From an uncultured Bacilli bacterium (lineage in GTDB: Bacteria; Bacillota_I; Bacilli_A; RF39; UBA660), in the NCBI GenBank assembly GCA_947630055.1, contig CANRGA010000010.1, positions 1-33,363 on the forward strand: a stretch of 33,363 nucleotides of DNA. The letters run 5' to 3'. How positions within the stretch are numbered: the stretch's first letter is position 1; each line of letters begins with the position of its first letter. The notes under the pieces are model-generated. The model was not told the DNA's origin and searched no databases. It saw only the letters and a program-made list of their open reading frames with translations. The position numbers and the translations under genes are program-made. Of the stretch, positions 24,188-31,461 are shown piece after piece.

Positions 24188-24228
24188 CATTTTTTACCTT
24201 CCTGTAATACTCTTATCTATCTATAAAA

Positions 24229-24259
24229 ATTATACCCCCCCCGGTTTTTGATTTGTCAA
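24229..24259 (-). promoter_or_regulatory. Promoter with G8 spacer tract, SipW-type secreted-protein gene
   Basis: Perfect TTGACA (24259-24254) and perfect TATAAT (24234-24229) on the minus strand, separated by 19 bp rather than the optimal 17. Eight of the spacer bases are a G homopolymer next to the -10. The inferred start is near 24222, giving a leader of about 70 nt to the ATG at 24151. Loss of one or two G would give 18 or 17 bp. Confidence 0.88.
24235..24242 (-). repeat. Homopolymeric G8 tract (candidate phase-variation tract)
   Basis: Eight consecutive G on the minus strand (C on plus) in a genome of roughly 30% G+C; I saw no other G or C run this long in the window (the next longest I noticed is five, in adk). 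It lies entirely within the promoter spacer of a secreted-protein gene. Confidence 0.9.
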
Positions 24260-24289
24260 TATATTTTTATTTGTTTTAAAATTAGGCGT

Positions 24290-24314
24290 AAAAAAAAGAG
24301 CTTTATTTAAGCTC
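24290..24314 (-). terminator. Rho-independent terminator of the rpsF-ssb-rpsR operon
   Basis: Minus strand GAGCTT-AAATA-AAGCTC followed by eight T, five bases after the rpsR stop. It insulates the following secreted-protein promoter. Confidence 0.92.
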
Positions 24315-24319
24315 ATTAA

Positions 24320-24535
24320 TTATTTAACATATGGTATTAAAGCCATAAATCTTGCATATTTTACTTGTTCTGCAATATGTCTTTGATGTTTAGCACAAGC
24401 ACCGGTTACTCTTCTTGGTAATATTTTACCTTTTTCATTTATATATTTATTGATAATCATTACATCTTTATAATCAACGCTTTTACCAGCACACATTTGA
24501 CATATTTTCTTTTTCTTACGATAAAATTCTGCCAT
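24320..24535 (-). CDS. rpsR: Small ribosomal subunit protein S18 (bS18)
   Basis: 71 aa, normal length. ICQMCAGKSVDYKDVMIINKYI and the C-terminal KILPRRVTGACAKHQRHIAEQ are diagnostic. bS18 pairs with bS6 on the 30S platform. Third gene of rpsF-ssb-rpsR; a strong terminator follows, so rplI, which is often next, is a separate unit here. Confidence 0.98.
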   Translation of the reverse strand: MAEFYRKKKKICQMCAGKSVDYKDVMIINKYINEKGKILPRRVTGACAKHQRHIAEQVKYARFMALIPYVK

Positions 24536-24550
24536 TTAAATTCCTCCTTT

Positions 24551-25021
24551 TTAGAATGGTAAATCATCACTAGTTAAAGTAATTTCTTCGCCAAAACTTT
24601 TAAATGGATCTTCTGATAAATCTGCTGTTTCCATTGGTTGTTGGGCATTTTCAACTGGAGCAATATTATCTGCCATATCTGGAGCATAGTTTGCATTACC
24701 ATCACTTTTTGGTGATAAGAAATTTACATTTTCGCAAACAACTTCAGTAACATATCTTTTTGTGCCATCTTGGGCATCATAACTTCTAGTAGAAATTCTA
24801 CCTTCAACTGCTACTAAAGTACCTTTATGACAATATCTTGCTACATTACTTGCTTGTCTTTCCCATACAACACAATTAATATAATCAGTACCACGTTCAC
24901 CATTTCTATTTGTAAAATTTTGACTTACTGCTAAAGAAAATCTAGCAACAGCAATACCACTTTGGGTAGTTCTAAGTTCTGGATCTCTTGTTAATCTTCC
25001 TACTAATAATACTTTATTCAT
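24551..25021 (-). CDS. ssb: Single-stranded DNA-binding protein
   Basis: 156 aa. The OB-fold (residues 1-105) begins MNKVLLVGRLTRDPELRTT and includes INCVVWERQASNVARYCHKG. A flexible Gly/Asn/Gln/Pro linker follows, then the acidic C-terminal tip ending TSDDLPF, matching the D-D-[IL]-PF peptide that recruits replication and repair partners. Located between rpsF and rpsR as in most Firmicutes. Confidence 0.98.
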   Translation of the reverse strand: MNKVLLVGRLTRDPELRTTQSGIAVARFSLAVSQNFTNRNGERGTDYINCVVWERQASNVARYCHKGTLVAVEGRISTRSYDAQDGTKRYVTEVVCENVNFLSPKSDGNANYAPDMADNIAPVENAQQPMETADLSEDPFKSFGEEITLTSDDLPF

Positions 25022-25024
25022 GAT

Positions 25025-25315
25025 TTACTCACTTTCTTTTTTTAATATTAAATGTCTTAAAATATTTTCATTAATTCTAAGTTTACGATCAAATTCTTGG
25101 ATTACTTCATGAGTCGCTTCAACATTCATTAAATAGTAAAAACCACTTACCTCTTTGTTAATTGGGTAAGCAAGTTTCTTTCTACCCATATCCTTAAATT
25201 CGCTAATTTTACATTTATTGTCAGTTATTAATTTTTGTACTTCAGTTGTAAGTTTTTTTAATGCAGCTTCATCTAAAGTAGCTTTAACAATAAACATAAT
25301 TTCATAATTAGTCAT
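25025..25315 (-). CDS. rpsF: Small ribosomal subunit protein S6 (bS6)
   Basis: 96 aa, normal length. MTNYEIMFIVKATLDEAAL and the FYYLMNVEATHEVIQEFDRKLRIN region are diagnostic. bS6 forms a heterodimer with bS18. First gene of rpsF-ssb-rpsR, preceded by a strong promoter that overlaps a 28-bp palindrome. AAGGAGGTGG lies before the ATG. Confidence 0.97.
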   Translation of the reverse strand: MTNYEIMFIVKATLDEAALKKLTTEVQKLITDNKCKISEFKDMGRKKLAYPINKEVSGFYYLMNVEATHEVIQEFDRKLRINENILRHLILKKESE

Positions 25316-25378
25316 TATTCCACCTCCTTATGGTCTTTTGGCTTTTTTACAAAAAGCAAGGAGTAATAAATTTACTCA
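25316..25378 (-). ncRNA. 5' leader of the rpsF-ssb-rpsR mRNA with two hairpins
   Basis: About 63 nt between the inferred start near 25378 and the rpsF ATG. Two perfect hairpins on the minus strand: GAGTAA-ATTTA-TTACTC (25377-25361) and GCTTTTT-GTA-AAAAAGC (25357-25341). Known bacterial rpsF leaders bind the S6:S18 dimer through a CCG-containing bulge; I see no such CCG here, so this is not called as that motif. Confidence 0.4.
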
Positions 25379-25384
25379 CATTGT

Positions 25385-25413
25385 AGTATAACAAAAATGT
25401 TTACAATTGTAAA
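25385..25413 (-). promoter_or_regulatory. SigA-type promoter of rpsF-ssb-rpsR
   Basis: Minus strand TTTACA (25413-25408), 17-bp spacer, TATACT (25390-25385). The -35 box and most of the spacer lie within the 28-bp palindrome, so any protein that binds the palindrome would compete with RNA polymerase. Confidence 0.8.
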
Positions 25414-25420
25414 CATTTTT
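25393..25420. promoter_or_regulatory. Perfect 28-bp palindrome at the rpsF promoter; also a possible terminator
   Basis: The left half reads AAAAATGTTTACAA and the right half is its exact reverse complement, with no loop. It could be an operator (the core TACAATTGTA resembles the TACA-NN-TGTA box of CopY/BlaI-type repressors). It is also a hairpin followed by TTTTTG on the minus strand, 37 bases after the stop of the 338-aa gene, so it may end the parAB-ychF operon. Both uses can coexist. The plus strand carries a mirror-image weak promoter (TTTACA, 18 bp, TATACA). Confidence 0.7.
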
Positions 25421-25457
25421 TACTATACATTATATTAATTAAATAGCAAATTAATTA

Positions 25458-26474
25458 TTATTTTTTTATAGTTAAATCTTTATCTATTGTTAAATATTGC
25501 TCATAAACTTCTTCTGATATTAACCCAATTGCATGAAGAGTATTAACTAATGAATTTAAAGTTCCATCTCCAATAACTGGTTTTAATAATCTTAAAGAAT
25601 TAGCATCAGTAATTTCCTTTGCATTATTACAAAAAAATCTTACTAATTTATCCAAACTATCTTTTCCATCTATAATAACAGTTGATTTAGGTTCAATTTC
25701 TCGTAATTTTGAAATTTCTTCTTCACTAAATATTTGCCATTCTAAAAGTTCATCTAATAAACTTTGATATTCATCATTAGAATATAAAAATTTTAAATCA
25801 CGAAGATAATCAATCGTTAAATTGCCATTTAATCCTAATAAAATTAAATCACTATGTTTTCTATTACTTAAATTAAATTTAAATGTAGGTTCATCTTTTT
25901 CAAATTTAGTATTCGCTAAATCTTGATCTAAATACTTTTGAATCCGAAAATATTGTTCATGACTTGCAAATAAATAACGATCAACGGCATCATTTTTTTC
26001 TTTAGTACTCATATGTTTTTCTTCAGGGAATAAATCTAATTTACGCATTAACCATAGCCATTTATTAAATCTTTCTCTTAAAATATAATAACCTTTATAT
26101 TCTGTTAAATCTAATGCACTTTTACCATATGATTCTCCAATAATTTGAATTATTTCAACATAATATGTATAATTACCATAATTAGGATCAGCCTTTTCTT
26201 CACACATTGCTAGGAGTTCTCTAGTTTTATCTAAATATACTAAAGGAGATTCATTATCCATTATAGTAAATGTTCTTTCAGCATCAATTAATTCTTTAAA
26301 CTCACTTACTAATGAATTTTCAATATCATTATATAAAATATAAGTAAAATGATTATTAAAATTTTCTTTTATTTCATCTTCAGCTAATTCATTTTTAGCA
26401 TTTTTACTCAATTTAATAATTTCTACTATTCTTCTTATTATGTCACCATATGTTTTTATTGCATTATTTTTCAT
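25458..26474 (-). CDS. Uncharacterised 338-aa cytoplasmic protein
   Basis: Not recognised. A predicted soluble, mostly helical protein with no signal peptide, no membrane segment and no nucleotide-binding motif that I can see. It is rich in Leu, Glu, Asp and Lys; the middle has WLWLMRKLDLFPEEKHMS and the C-terminal third has a SLRLLKPVIGDGTLNSL stretch. It starts 14 bases after ychF and has AAAGGGA before the ATG, so it is probably the last gene of the parAB-DUF951-abgT-ychF operon. A clear, full-length reading frame with codon use like its neighbours. Confidence 0.8.
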   Translation of the reverse strand: MKNNAIKTYGDIIRRIVEIIKLSKNAKNELAEDEIKENFNNHFTYILYNDIENSLVSEFKELIDAERTFTIMDNESPLVYLDKTRELLAMCEEKADPNYGNYTYYVEIIQIIGESYGKSALDLTEYKGYYILRERFNKWLWLMRKLDLFPEEKHMSTKEKNDAVDRYLFASHEQYFRIQKYLDQDLANTKFEKDEPTFKFNLSNRKHSDLILLGLNGNLTIDYLRDLKFLYSNDEYQSLLDELLEWQIFSEEEISKLREIEPKSTVIIDGKDSLDKLVRFFCNNAKEITDANSLRLLKPVIGDGTLNSLVNTLHAIGLISEEVYEQYLTIDKDLTIKK

Positions 26475-26488
26475 AAGTTAATCCCTTT

Positions 26489-27589
26489 CTATACATTAAA
26501 TCTAAAATAACAAATATCTCCATCTTGAACTTGATAATCTTTACCTTCTAATCTTAGTTTACCATTTTCTCTTACTTTAAGTTCGCTACCAGCATCTTCT
26601 AAATCATTAAAACTCATAACTTCTGCTTTAATAAATCCTTTTTTAAAATCAGTATGAATAATGCCAGCACAATCTGGGGCTTTCATACCTTTTTTAAAAG
26701 TCCAAGCCCGACATTCATCAGGACCAGATGTAAAGAATGTTGCAAGGCCTAGTAAATCATAAGTAGCAAAAATAAGTTTATCAAGACCACTATTAGTAAT
26801 ACCAACACTTTTTAAAAATTCTTCTCTTTCACTATCTTCATAATCAGCTAAATCGCTTTCTAATTTGGCACACATAACTACCACTGATGCATTTTCTTTA
26901 TGAGCATACTCTTTTAATTTCAAAGAATAGTCATTATCACCAACAGATGCTGAAACTTCATCAACATTAGCTACATAAATAATTTTCTTTTGGGTAATAA
27001 AATTAAAATTTTTAATTATTTCTAGTTCATCATCATCAAAATCCAATAATCTTATTGGTGTACTTGCTTCTAAGCTTTCTTTAATTTTTTTTAAAACATT
27101 TACCTCTCTAATTGAGTCTTTATCTTTAGTAGTTTCAGCCTTTTTTTCAATTTTACCAAGTCTATTTACTACAATATCTAAATCTGCCAAAATAAGTTCT
27201 GTATTAATTATTTCAACATCACGAATTGGATCAGTAGCTCCTTCTACATGGGTAATGTTTTCATCATCAAAACATCTGACAACCTCAACAATGGCATCAA
27301 CTTCTCTTATATGCGATAAAAATTTATTACCTAATCCTTCACCAGTTGATGCTCCACTAACAAGACCGGCAATATCAATAAATTCAAAAGTTGTTGGCAC
27401 AATACTTTTTGGATTATATAAACTAACTAAATAATCAAGTCTAGTATCAGGAACAGTCACAACCCCTACATTTGGTTCAATTGTTGCAAATGGATAATTT
27501 GCAGCTAAAATATGTTTCTTGGTAATGGCATTAAATAATGTTGATTTTCCAACATTAGGTAAGCCTACAATTCCTGCTTTTAAAGACAT
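26489..27589 (-). CDS. ychF: Redox-regulated ATPase YchF (Obg-like GTPase family)
   Basis: 366 aa, normal length. The P-loop GLPNVGKST is at residues 8-16; the G3 motif DIAGLVSGASTGEGLGNKFL and the NVDE element in place of NKxD (fitting ATP preference) are typical. The C-terminal TGS domain holds KAPDCAGIIHTDFKKGFIKA and YQVQDGDICYFRFNV. A ribosome-associated ATPase implicated in stress responses. Next to abgT-like and the parAB genes, as near oriC in other Firmicutes. Confidence 0.97.
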   Translation of the reverse strand: MSLKAGIVGLPNVGKSTLFNAITKKHILAANYPFATIEPNVGVVTVPDTRLDYLVSLYNPKSIVPTTFEFIDIAGLVSGASTGEGLGNKFLSHIREVDAIVEVVRCFDDENITHVEGATDPIRDVEIINTELILADLDIVVNRLGKIEKKAETTKDKDSIREVNVLKKIKESLEASTPIRLLDFDDDELEIIKNFNFITQKKIIYVANVDEVSASVGDNDYSLKLKEYAHKENASVVVMCAKLESDLADYEDSEREEFLKSVGITNSGLDKLIFATYDLLGLATFFTSGPDECRAWTFKKGMKAPDCAGIIHTDFKKGFIKAEVMSFNDLEDAGSELKVRENGKLRLEGKDYQVQDGDICYFRFNV

Positions 27590-27602
27590 AATATCACCTT
27601 TC

Positions 27603-29147
27603 TTATCTCATAGTTGGTAAAGTATTTATTCCAAGTGGAATTCCAACAACATACCATAAAATTAATATTACAATTAATGTTAAACCAATAATTATTGTAT
27701 AAGGCATTTGGTATCTAATTGATTCAATTAATCTTACCTTTTTATCTCTTTGATTATATTTTTCTAAAAATGCTAGATATACAATAAAATAAGCAAGCAT
27801 TGGTGTAATATTCATTGTTGTAGTCTCCGCAAATCTAAAAACTATTTGAGCAAATTCTGGTGTCATTACAGAACGCATCATTACTGGTACTACAGTTCCA
27901 GATAGCATATACCATTTTAGAGTACTTGATGGCACAAATAAATTACATAAAGCTACTCCAAAGAATACTAGGATAATTAAAGGAAGTCCCGTAAATGTTG
28001 TATTATCAATAATTTCAGCAACTGATGCTACTATGACATTGCCAATATTAGTTTGTTTAAAAATACTAATAAATAGAGATGCTAAGAATATCATAACTAG
28101 CATATTACCAATACCATCTAAGGAATGACCTAAATTATCACAGAAGTCTTTATGATTTCTAATTGTTTTAACTCCAATACCATAAAATAAACCTAAAATG
28201 ATAAATAATAGAGTTATAACAAAGACAGATCCATTGTTGAAGAAAGCATTAACACTAAATAATTTATCGATATAATAAGTTTGACTATTATCAAGTAATG
28301 CCCCACTTAAAGGAAGTCCTGGAATAATACTATAAATAAATATTAATAAATATATTCCTGCACTAGTACAAGCATATATCATACCTTTTTTCTCATCTTT
28401 AGTAACAATATCTTCTTCAAGTTCAGTTTCACTAAATTCATATTTTGGTAATTTTCGCACAATTATATTTTCGGTAACAATTGTTATTATATAGGTAACT
28501 AGTAACACTGCAACTGCCATAATAAAGACAAATGCTAGATGAGAAATAATATAATTAGGATTTAGAGTATGTGATGCTAAAAGAGTATAATTTAAAAGTT
28601 CTGAATCACTACTTGTAAATATAACATTAATAGCACTACCACAAGAAAGGGCTGCAAAAGCTGCGATTATACCTATTGCTGGATTTCGCTTACCATAATA
28701 GAAAAGTAATGCCCCAATTGGAATAAATATTAAATATGATAAATTACCAAAGATACTTGATAATACACATAATAAGACAAAAATAAAAGTAACAGTTTTC
28801 TTTTTTAATCTTTTAGTAGTTAATGTTATAGCAGTTTGTAAGAAACCACTTTTATCCATAATACTTATACCCATTAATAAAATTATTAAATTAGAAAGTA
28901 CAGTAAAATTAGCAAAATTAGATACAGTATTAGTGAATATATATTTAACTCCACTTAAATTAAATAATGATTTAATAACTTCTGTAATTGGATTTAATTC
29001 TAAAGTAATATTATTTACTGTCGTATAAGTTGCTTGAACATCTATTAGTCTTAATATACCACTTAAAATAATACTAAATGCGATTAGTAAAACATAGGCC
29101 ATCAGTGGATGTAATTCAAACTTAGTTTTCCTTTTTATTCTCTTCAT
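27603..29147 (-). CDS. AbgT-family transporter
   Basis: 514 aa with about 12 hydrophobic segments. The N-terminus LHPLMAYVLLIAFSIILSGIL and the late segment FAETTTMNITPMLAYFIVYLAF with VPSSTLKWYMLSGTVVPVM match the AbgT family (p-aminobenzoyl-glutamate transporters, some of which export sulphonamides). Substrate cannot be assigned. Its start overlaps the end of the DUF951 gene by 26 bases, with an AAGGTG site eight bases before the ATG, so translation is likely coupled. Confidence 0.85.
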   Translation of the reverse strand: MKRIKRKTKFELHPLMAYVLLIAFSIILSGILRLIDVQATYTTVNNITLELNPITEVIKSLFNLSGVKYIFTNTVSNFANFTVLSNLIILLMGISIMDKSGFLQTAITLTTKRLKKKTVTFIFVLLCVLSSIFGNLSYLIFIPIGALLFYYGKRNPAIGIIAAFAALSCGSAINVIFTSSDSELLNYTLLASHTLNPNYIISHLAFVFIMAVAVLLVTYIITIVTENIIVRKLPKYEFSETELEEDIVTKDEKKGMIYACTSAGIYLLIFIYSIIPGLPLSGALLDNSQTYYIDKLFSVNAFFNNGSVFVITLLFIILGLFYGIGVKTIRNHKDFCDNLGHSLDGIGNMLVMIFLASLFISIFKQTNIGNVIVASVAEIIDNTTFTGLPLIILVFFGVALCNLFVPSSTLKWYMLSGTVVPVMMRSVMTPEFAQIVFRFAETTTMNITPMLAYFIVYLAFLEKYNQRDKKVRLIESIRYQMPYTIIIGLTLIVILILWYVVGIPLGINTLPTMR

Positions 29148-29328
29148 TTTTAAGCACCTTCTTTAATTTCTTTTGAAATTCTAAACGATCCATCATAATT
29201 TCTCTACCACAATTATTACATTTTAATTTGATATCAACACCAACTCTAGTAATAGTCCATAGATTAGTACCACAAGCATGTTGTTTTTTCATAATTACTT
29301 CATCATTTAGAGCAAATTCTTTATTCAT
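29122..29328 (-). CDS. DUF951 (YyzM-like) zinc-ribbon protein
   Basis: 68 aa. The family pattern is clear: LNDEVIMKKQHACGTNLWTI, then RVGVDIKLKCNNCGREIMMDR. The KKxHxCG and CxxCG parts probably bind one zinc. The family has no established function. It follows parB by two bases, as in many Firmicutes (yyzM next to spo0J). The basic tail (KKLKKVLKNEENKKEN) overlaps the transporter start. Confidence 0.9.
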   Translation of the reverse strand: MNKEFALNDEVIMKKQHACGTNLWTITRVGVDIKLKCNNCGREIMMDRLEFQKKLKKVLKNEENKKEN

Positions 29329-29330
29329 TT

Positions 29331-30215
29331 TTATTCATCTCCAATGGTAATATTTAATATTTCCATTATTCTTTCTAAATCTTTAACTGAATCAAAAGAA
29401 ATCTCTATTTTATTTTTATTTATTTTAACTTTATTACCAATTTTATCACTAATAACATTTTCATACATTTGATATTTTGGTTCTACCTCTTTACTTATCA
29501 TTGGTTTTCTTTTAGGAACCTCTTTATTACTTACTAAATGTTCTAAATCTCTTACATTTAAATTATCCGTAACAATTTTTTTAGCAAGTTCATCTATTTG
29601 TTTATTATCTTCGAGTTTACTTAAGACTCTAGCATGAGATGCAGATATTTCTTTATTAATTAACATTTTTTGAATATTTTCTGGTAAATTTAAAAGTCCT
29701 AATAAATTAGTGATATAACTTCTACTTTTACCAAATTTTTGGGCAAATTCTTCTTGCGTAATACCTCTTAAATTAATAATATTTAAAACACTTTTTGCTT
29801 CATCAATTGGATTTAAATCTTCTCTTTGAATATTTTCAATTAGAGCAATTTCCATCATTTCTTGGTCAGTAAATTCTTTTACAATAGCAGGTACTTCGGT
29901 AAGTCCAGCAAGACGAGATGCCTTACATCTTCTTTCACCAGCAATTAGTTCATAACCTTTAATGCTTTTTTTAACAATAACTGGTTGAACTACGCCATAT
30001 TCTTTAATAGATGTAGCAAGTTCCCTTAAACTTTCTTCATTAAAAGTTTTTCTTGGTTGATGCGGATTACTTCTAATCTCATCTAATTTAATCATTACCA
30101 CATTATTTTTATTTTCTGAAACAATTTCTTTTTCAAAGTTATCAAAATCAATAACATTGTTATTAGTAAATAATTGTTCTAATCCTCTACCTAAGGCTTT
30201 CTTTTTAGTTTCCAT
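29331..30215 (-). CDS. parB: Chromosome partitioning protein ParB (Spo0J)
   Basis: 294 aa. KKALGRGLEQLF is the N-terminal ParA-interacting motif; IRSNPHQPRKTFNEESLRELA and ELIAGERRCKASRLAGL form the CTP-binding domain (GERR box). The helix-turn-helix lies at ITQEEFAQKFGKSRSYITNLL, and a C-terminal dimerisation domain ends the protein. Binds parS and loads condensin near oriC. Overlaps parA by 11 bases. I saw no convincing parS in the window. Confidence 0.97.
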   Translation of the reverse strand: METKKKALGRGLEQLFTNNNVIDFDNFEKEIVSENKNNVVMIKLDEIRSNPHQPRKTFNEESLRELATSIKEYGVVQPVIVKKSIKGYELIAGERRCKASRLAGLTEVPAIVKEFTDQEMMEIALIENIQREDLNPIDEAKSVLNIINLRGITQEEFAQKFGKSRSYITNLLGLLNLPENIQKMLINKEISASHARVLSKLEDNKQIDELAKKIVTDNLNVRDLEHLVSNKEVPKRKPMISKEVEPKYQMYENVISDKIGNKVKINKNKIEISFDSVKDLERIMEILNITIGDE

Positions 30216-30990
30216 CTCTTAGAATCACTTCCTTTGCTAAATTGTGATAAGCTTCGGTTGCTCTACTAGTTGGATCATATTCATTAATTGGTTTACCATG
30301 AGATGGAGCCTCAACTAGTCTAACTAACCTTGGTATAATTGTATTAAATACTTTATCTTTAAAATATTTTCTAATTTCTTCAATAACTTCTAAACCTATA
30401 TTTGTACGTCCATCAAGCATAGTTAAAAGTACTCCTTCAATTCTTAAGTTTGGATTCATACTTGATTGAACCATAATAATAGAATTTAAAAGTTGAGTAA
30501 TTCCTTCTAGAGCAAAAAATTCACATTGAACAGGAATAATTACGGAATCACTTGCAACTAGGGCATTCATTGTGCCTAGTCCTAAAGAAGGTTGGCAATC
30601 AATAATTATATAATCAAAGATGTGTCTAATTTCTTGAATAGCTATTTTTAGTTGTTCATTTTGATGAAATGTTTGATCATCTAACATCTTTTTAACAAAT
30701 TCTACATCAACACCAGCTAAATTTAAGGTTGAAGGAATTAAGGCTAAATTTTCATATTTAGTTTTAATAATTGCACTTTCAATATTACATTTGCCAGTAA
30801 TAACTTCATAGACATCATGTTCAAAATCATTAGAATTATATCCCAAACCTGTAGTAGCATTGCTTTGGGGATCTAAATCAATTAATAAAACAGATTTACC
30901 TTCTTTGCCCAATGCTGCCGCTAAATTGATACTAGTAGTTGTTTTACCAACTCCGCCTTTTTGATTAACTAATGAAATAACTTTAGCCAT
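30205..30990 (-). CDS. parA: Chromosome partitioning ATPase ParA (Soj)
   Basis: 261 aa, normal length. The deviant Walker A motif QKGGVGKTTTSINLAAAL is at residues 9-26; LLIDLDPQSNATTGL and DYIIIDCQPSLGLGTM are the Walker A' and B regions. Works with ParB in origin segregation and regulates DnaA. First gene of parA-parB-DUF951-abgT-ychF-unknown. AGGTGTATT precedes the ATG. No clear promoter was found in the 70 bases between its start and the upstream terminator; a TAAAAT at 31032-31027 lacks a good -35. Confidence 0.98.
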   Translation of the reverse strand: MAKVISLVNQKGGVGKTTTSINLAAALGKEGKSVLLIDLDPQSNATTGLGYNSNDFEHDVYEVITGKCNIESAIIKTKYENLALIPSTLNLAGVDVEFVKKMLDDQTFHQNEQLKIAIQEIRHIFDYIIIDCQPSLGLGTMNALVASDSVIIPVQCEFFALEGITQLLNSIIMVQSSMNPNLRIEGVLLTMLDGRTNIGLEVIEEIRKYFKDKVFNTIIPRLVRLVEAPSHGKPINEYDPTSRATEAYHNLAKEVILRDGN

Positions 30991-31056
30991 AATACACCTC
31001 TAATTAATACTTCTTCACTACTTACTATTTTAACATATAAATATAAATTGGGGTAG

Positions 31057-31085
31057 AAAAAAGAAAGATTTTTTTATCTTTCTTT
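31057..31085 (-). terminator. Rho-independent terminator after the 98-aa gene
   Basis: Minus strand AAAGAAAGAT and ATCTTTCTTT form a perfect 10-bp stem around an A6 loop and are followed by TTTTTTC-type sequence. Lies 11 bases after the stop codon and separates this region from parA. Confidence 0.9.
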
Positions 31086-31095
31086 AATTTATAGA

Positions 31096-31392
31096 TTATC
31101 TATATATTGCATTTGGATTAGCAGTTATAAATTCTTGTATATTTTCAAACTCCCAAGCAAAATCTTGTAAACTTAAATATTCTTTATTATATTCTGCCAT
31201 ATCATTTTCATTATTAATTAAAACATTAATATTTAATAAAGCATGGGCAAGAGTTAAATAATCTACTCCATTTACTTGATAATTTGCTAACATTTTTAAT
31301 AATTCAAAATGTTTATGCCATTCACTATAACTAATACTATTTTTTGTAGTACAAGCCATAATTCTATTAGTGGCAATATTTAATGTTCCCAT
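31096..31392 (-). CDS. Uncharacterised 98-aa protein
   Basis: Not recognised. A soluble, probably helical protein (MGTLNIATNRIMACTT ... LQDFAWEFENIQEF) with no signal peptide, membrane segment or HTH. It has its own strong promoter (TTGCAA-17-TATAAT), GAGGGA before the ATG and its own terminator, so it is probably a real monocistronic gene. It follows the HipA-like kinase gene by 69 bases, but the dedicated promoter argues against simple co-transcription. A role as partner of the kinase cannot be shown. Confidence 0.7.
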   Translation of the reverse strand: MGTLNIATNRIMACTTKNSISYSEWHKHFELLKMLANYQVNGVDYLTLAHALLNINVLINNENDMAEYNKEYLSLQDFAWEFENIQEFITANPNAIYR

Positions 31393-31424
31393 AATATCCC
31401 TCTTTCTTTTGCAAACGAGAAAAT

Positions 31425-31453
31425 ATTATAAACATATACTAATATTTTTGCAA
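31425..31453 (-). promoter_or_regulatory. Promoter of the 98-aa gene
   Basis: Minus strand TTGCAA (31453-31448), 17-bp spacer, perfect TATAAT (31430-31425), about 33 bases upstream of the ATG. A second TTGCAAAA lies in the leader at about 31412-31405. Confidence 0.8.
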
Positions 31454-31461
31454 GTTATTTT

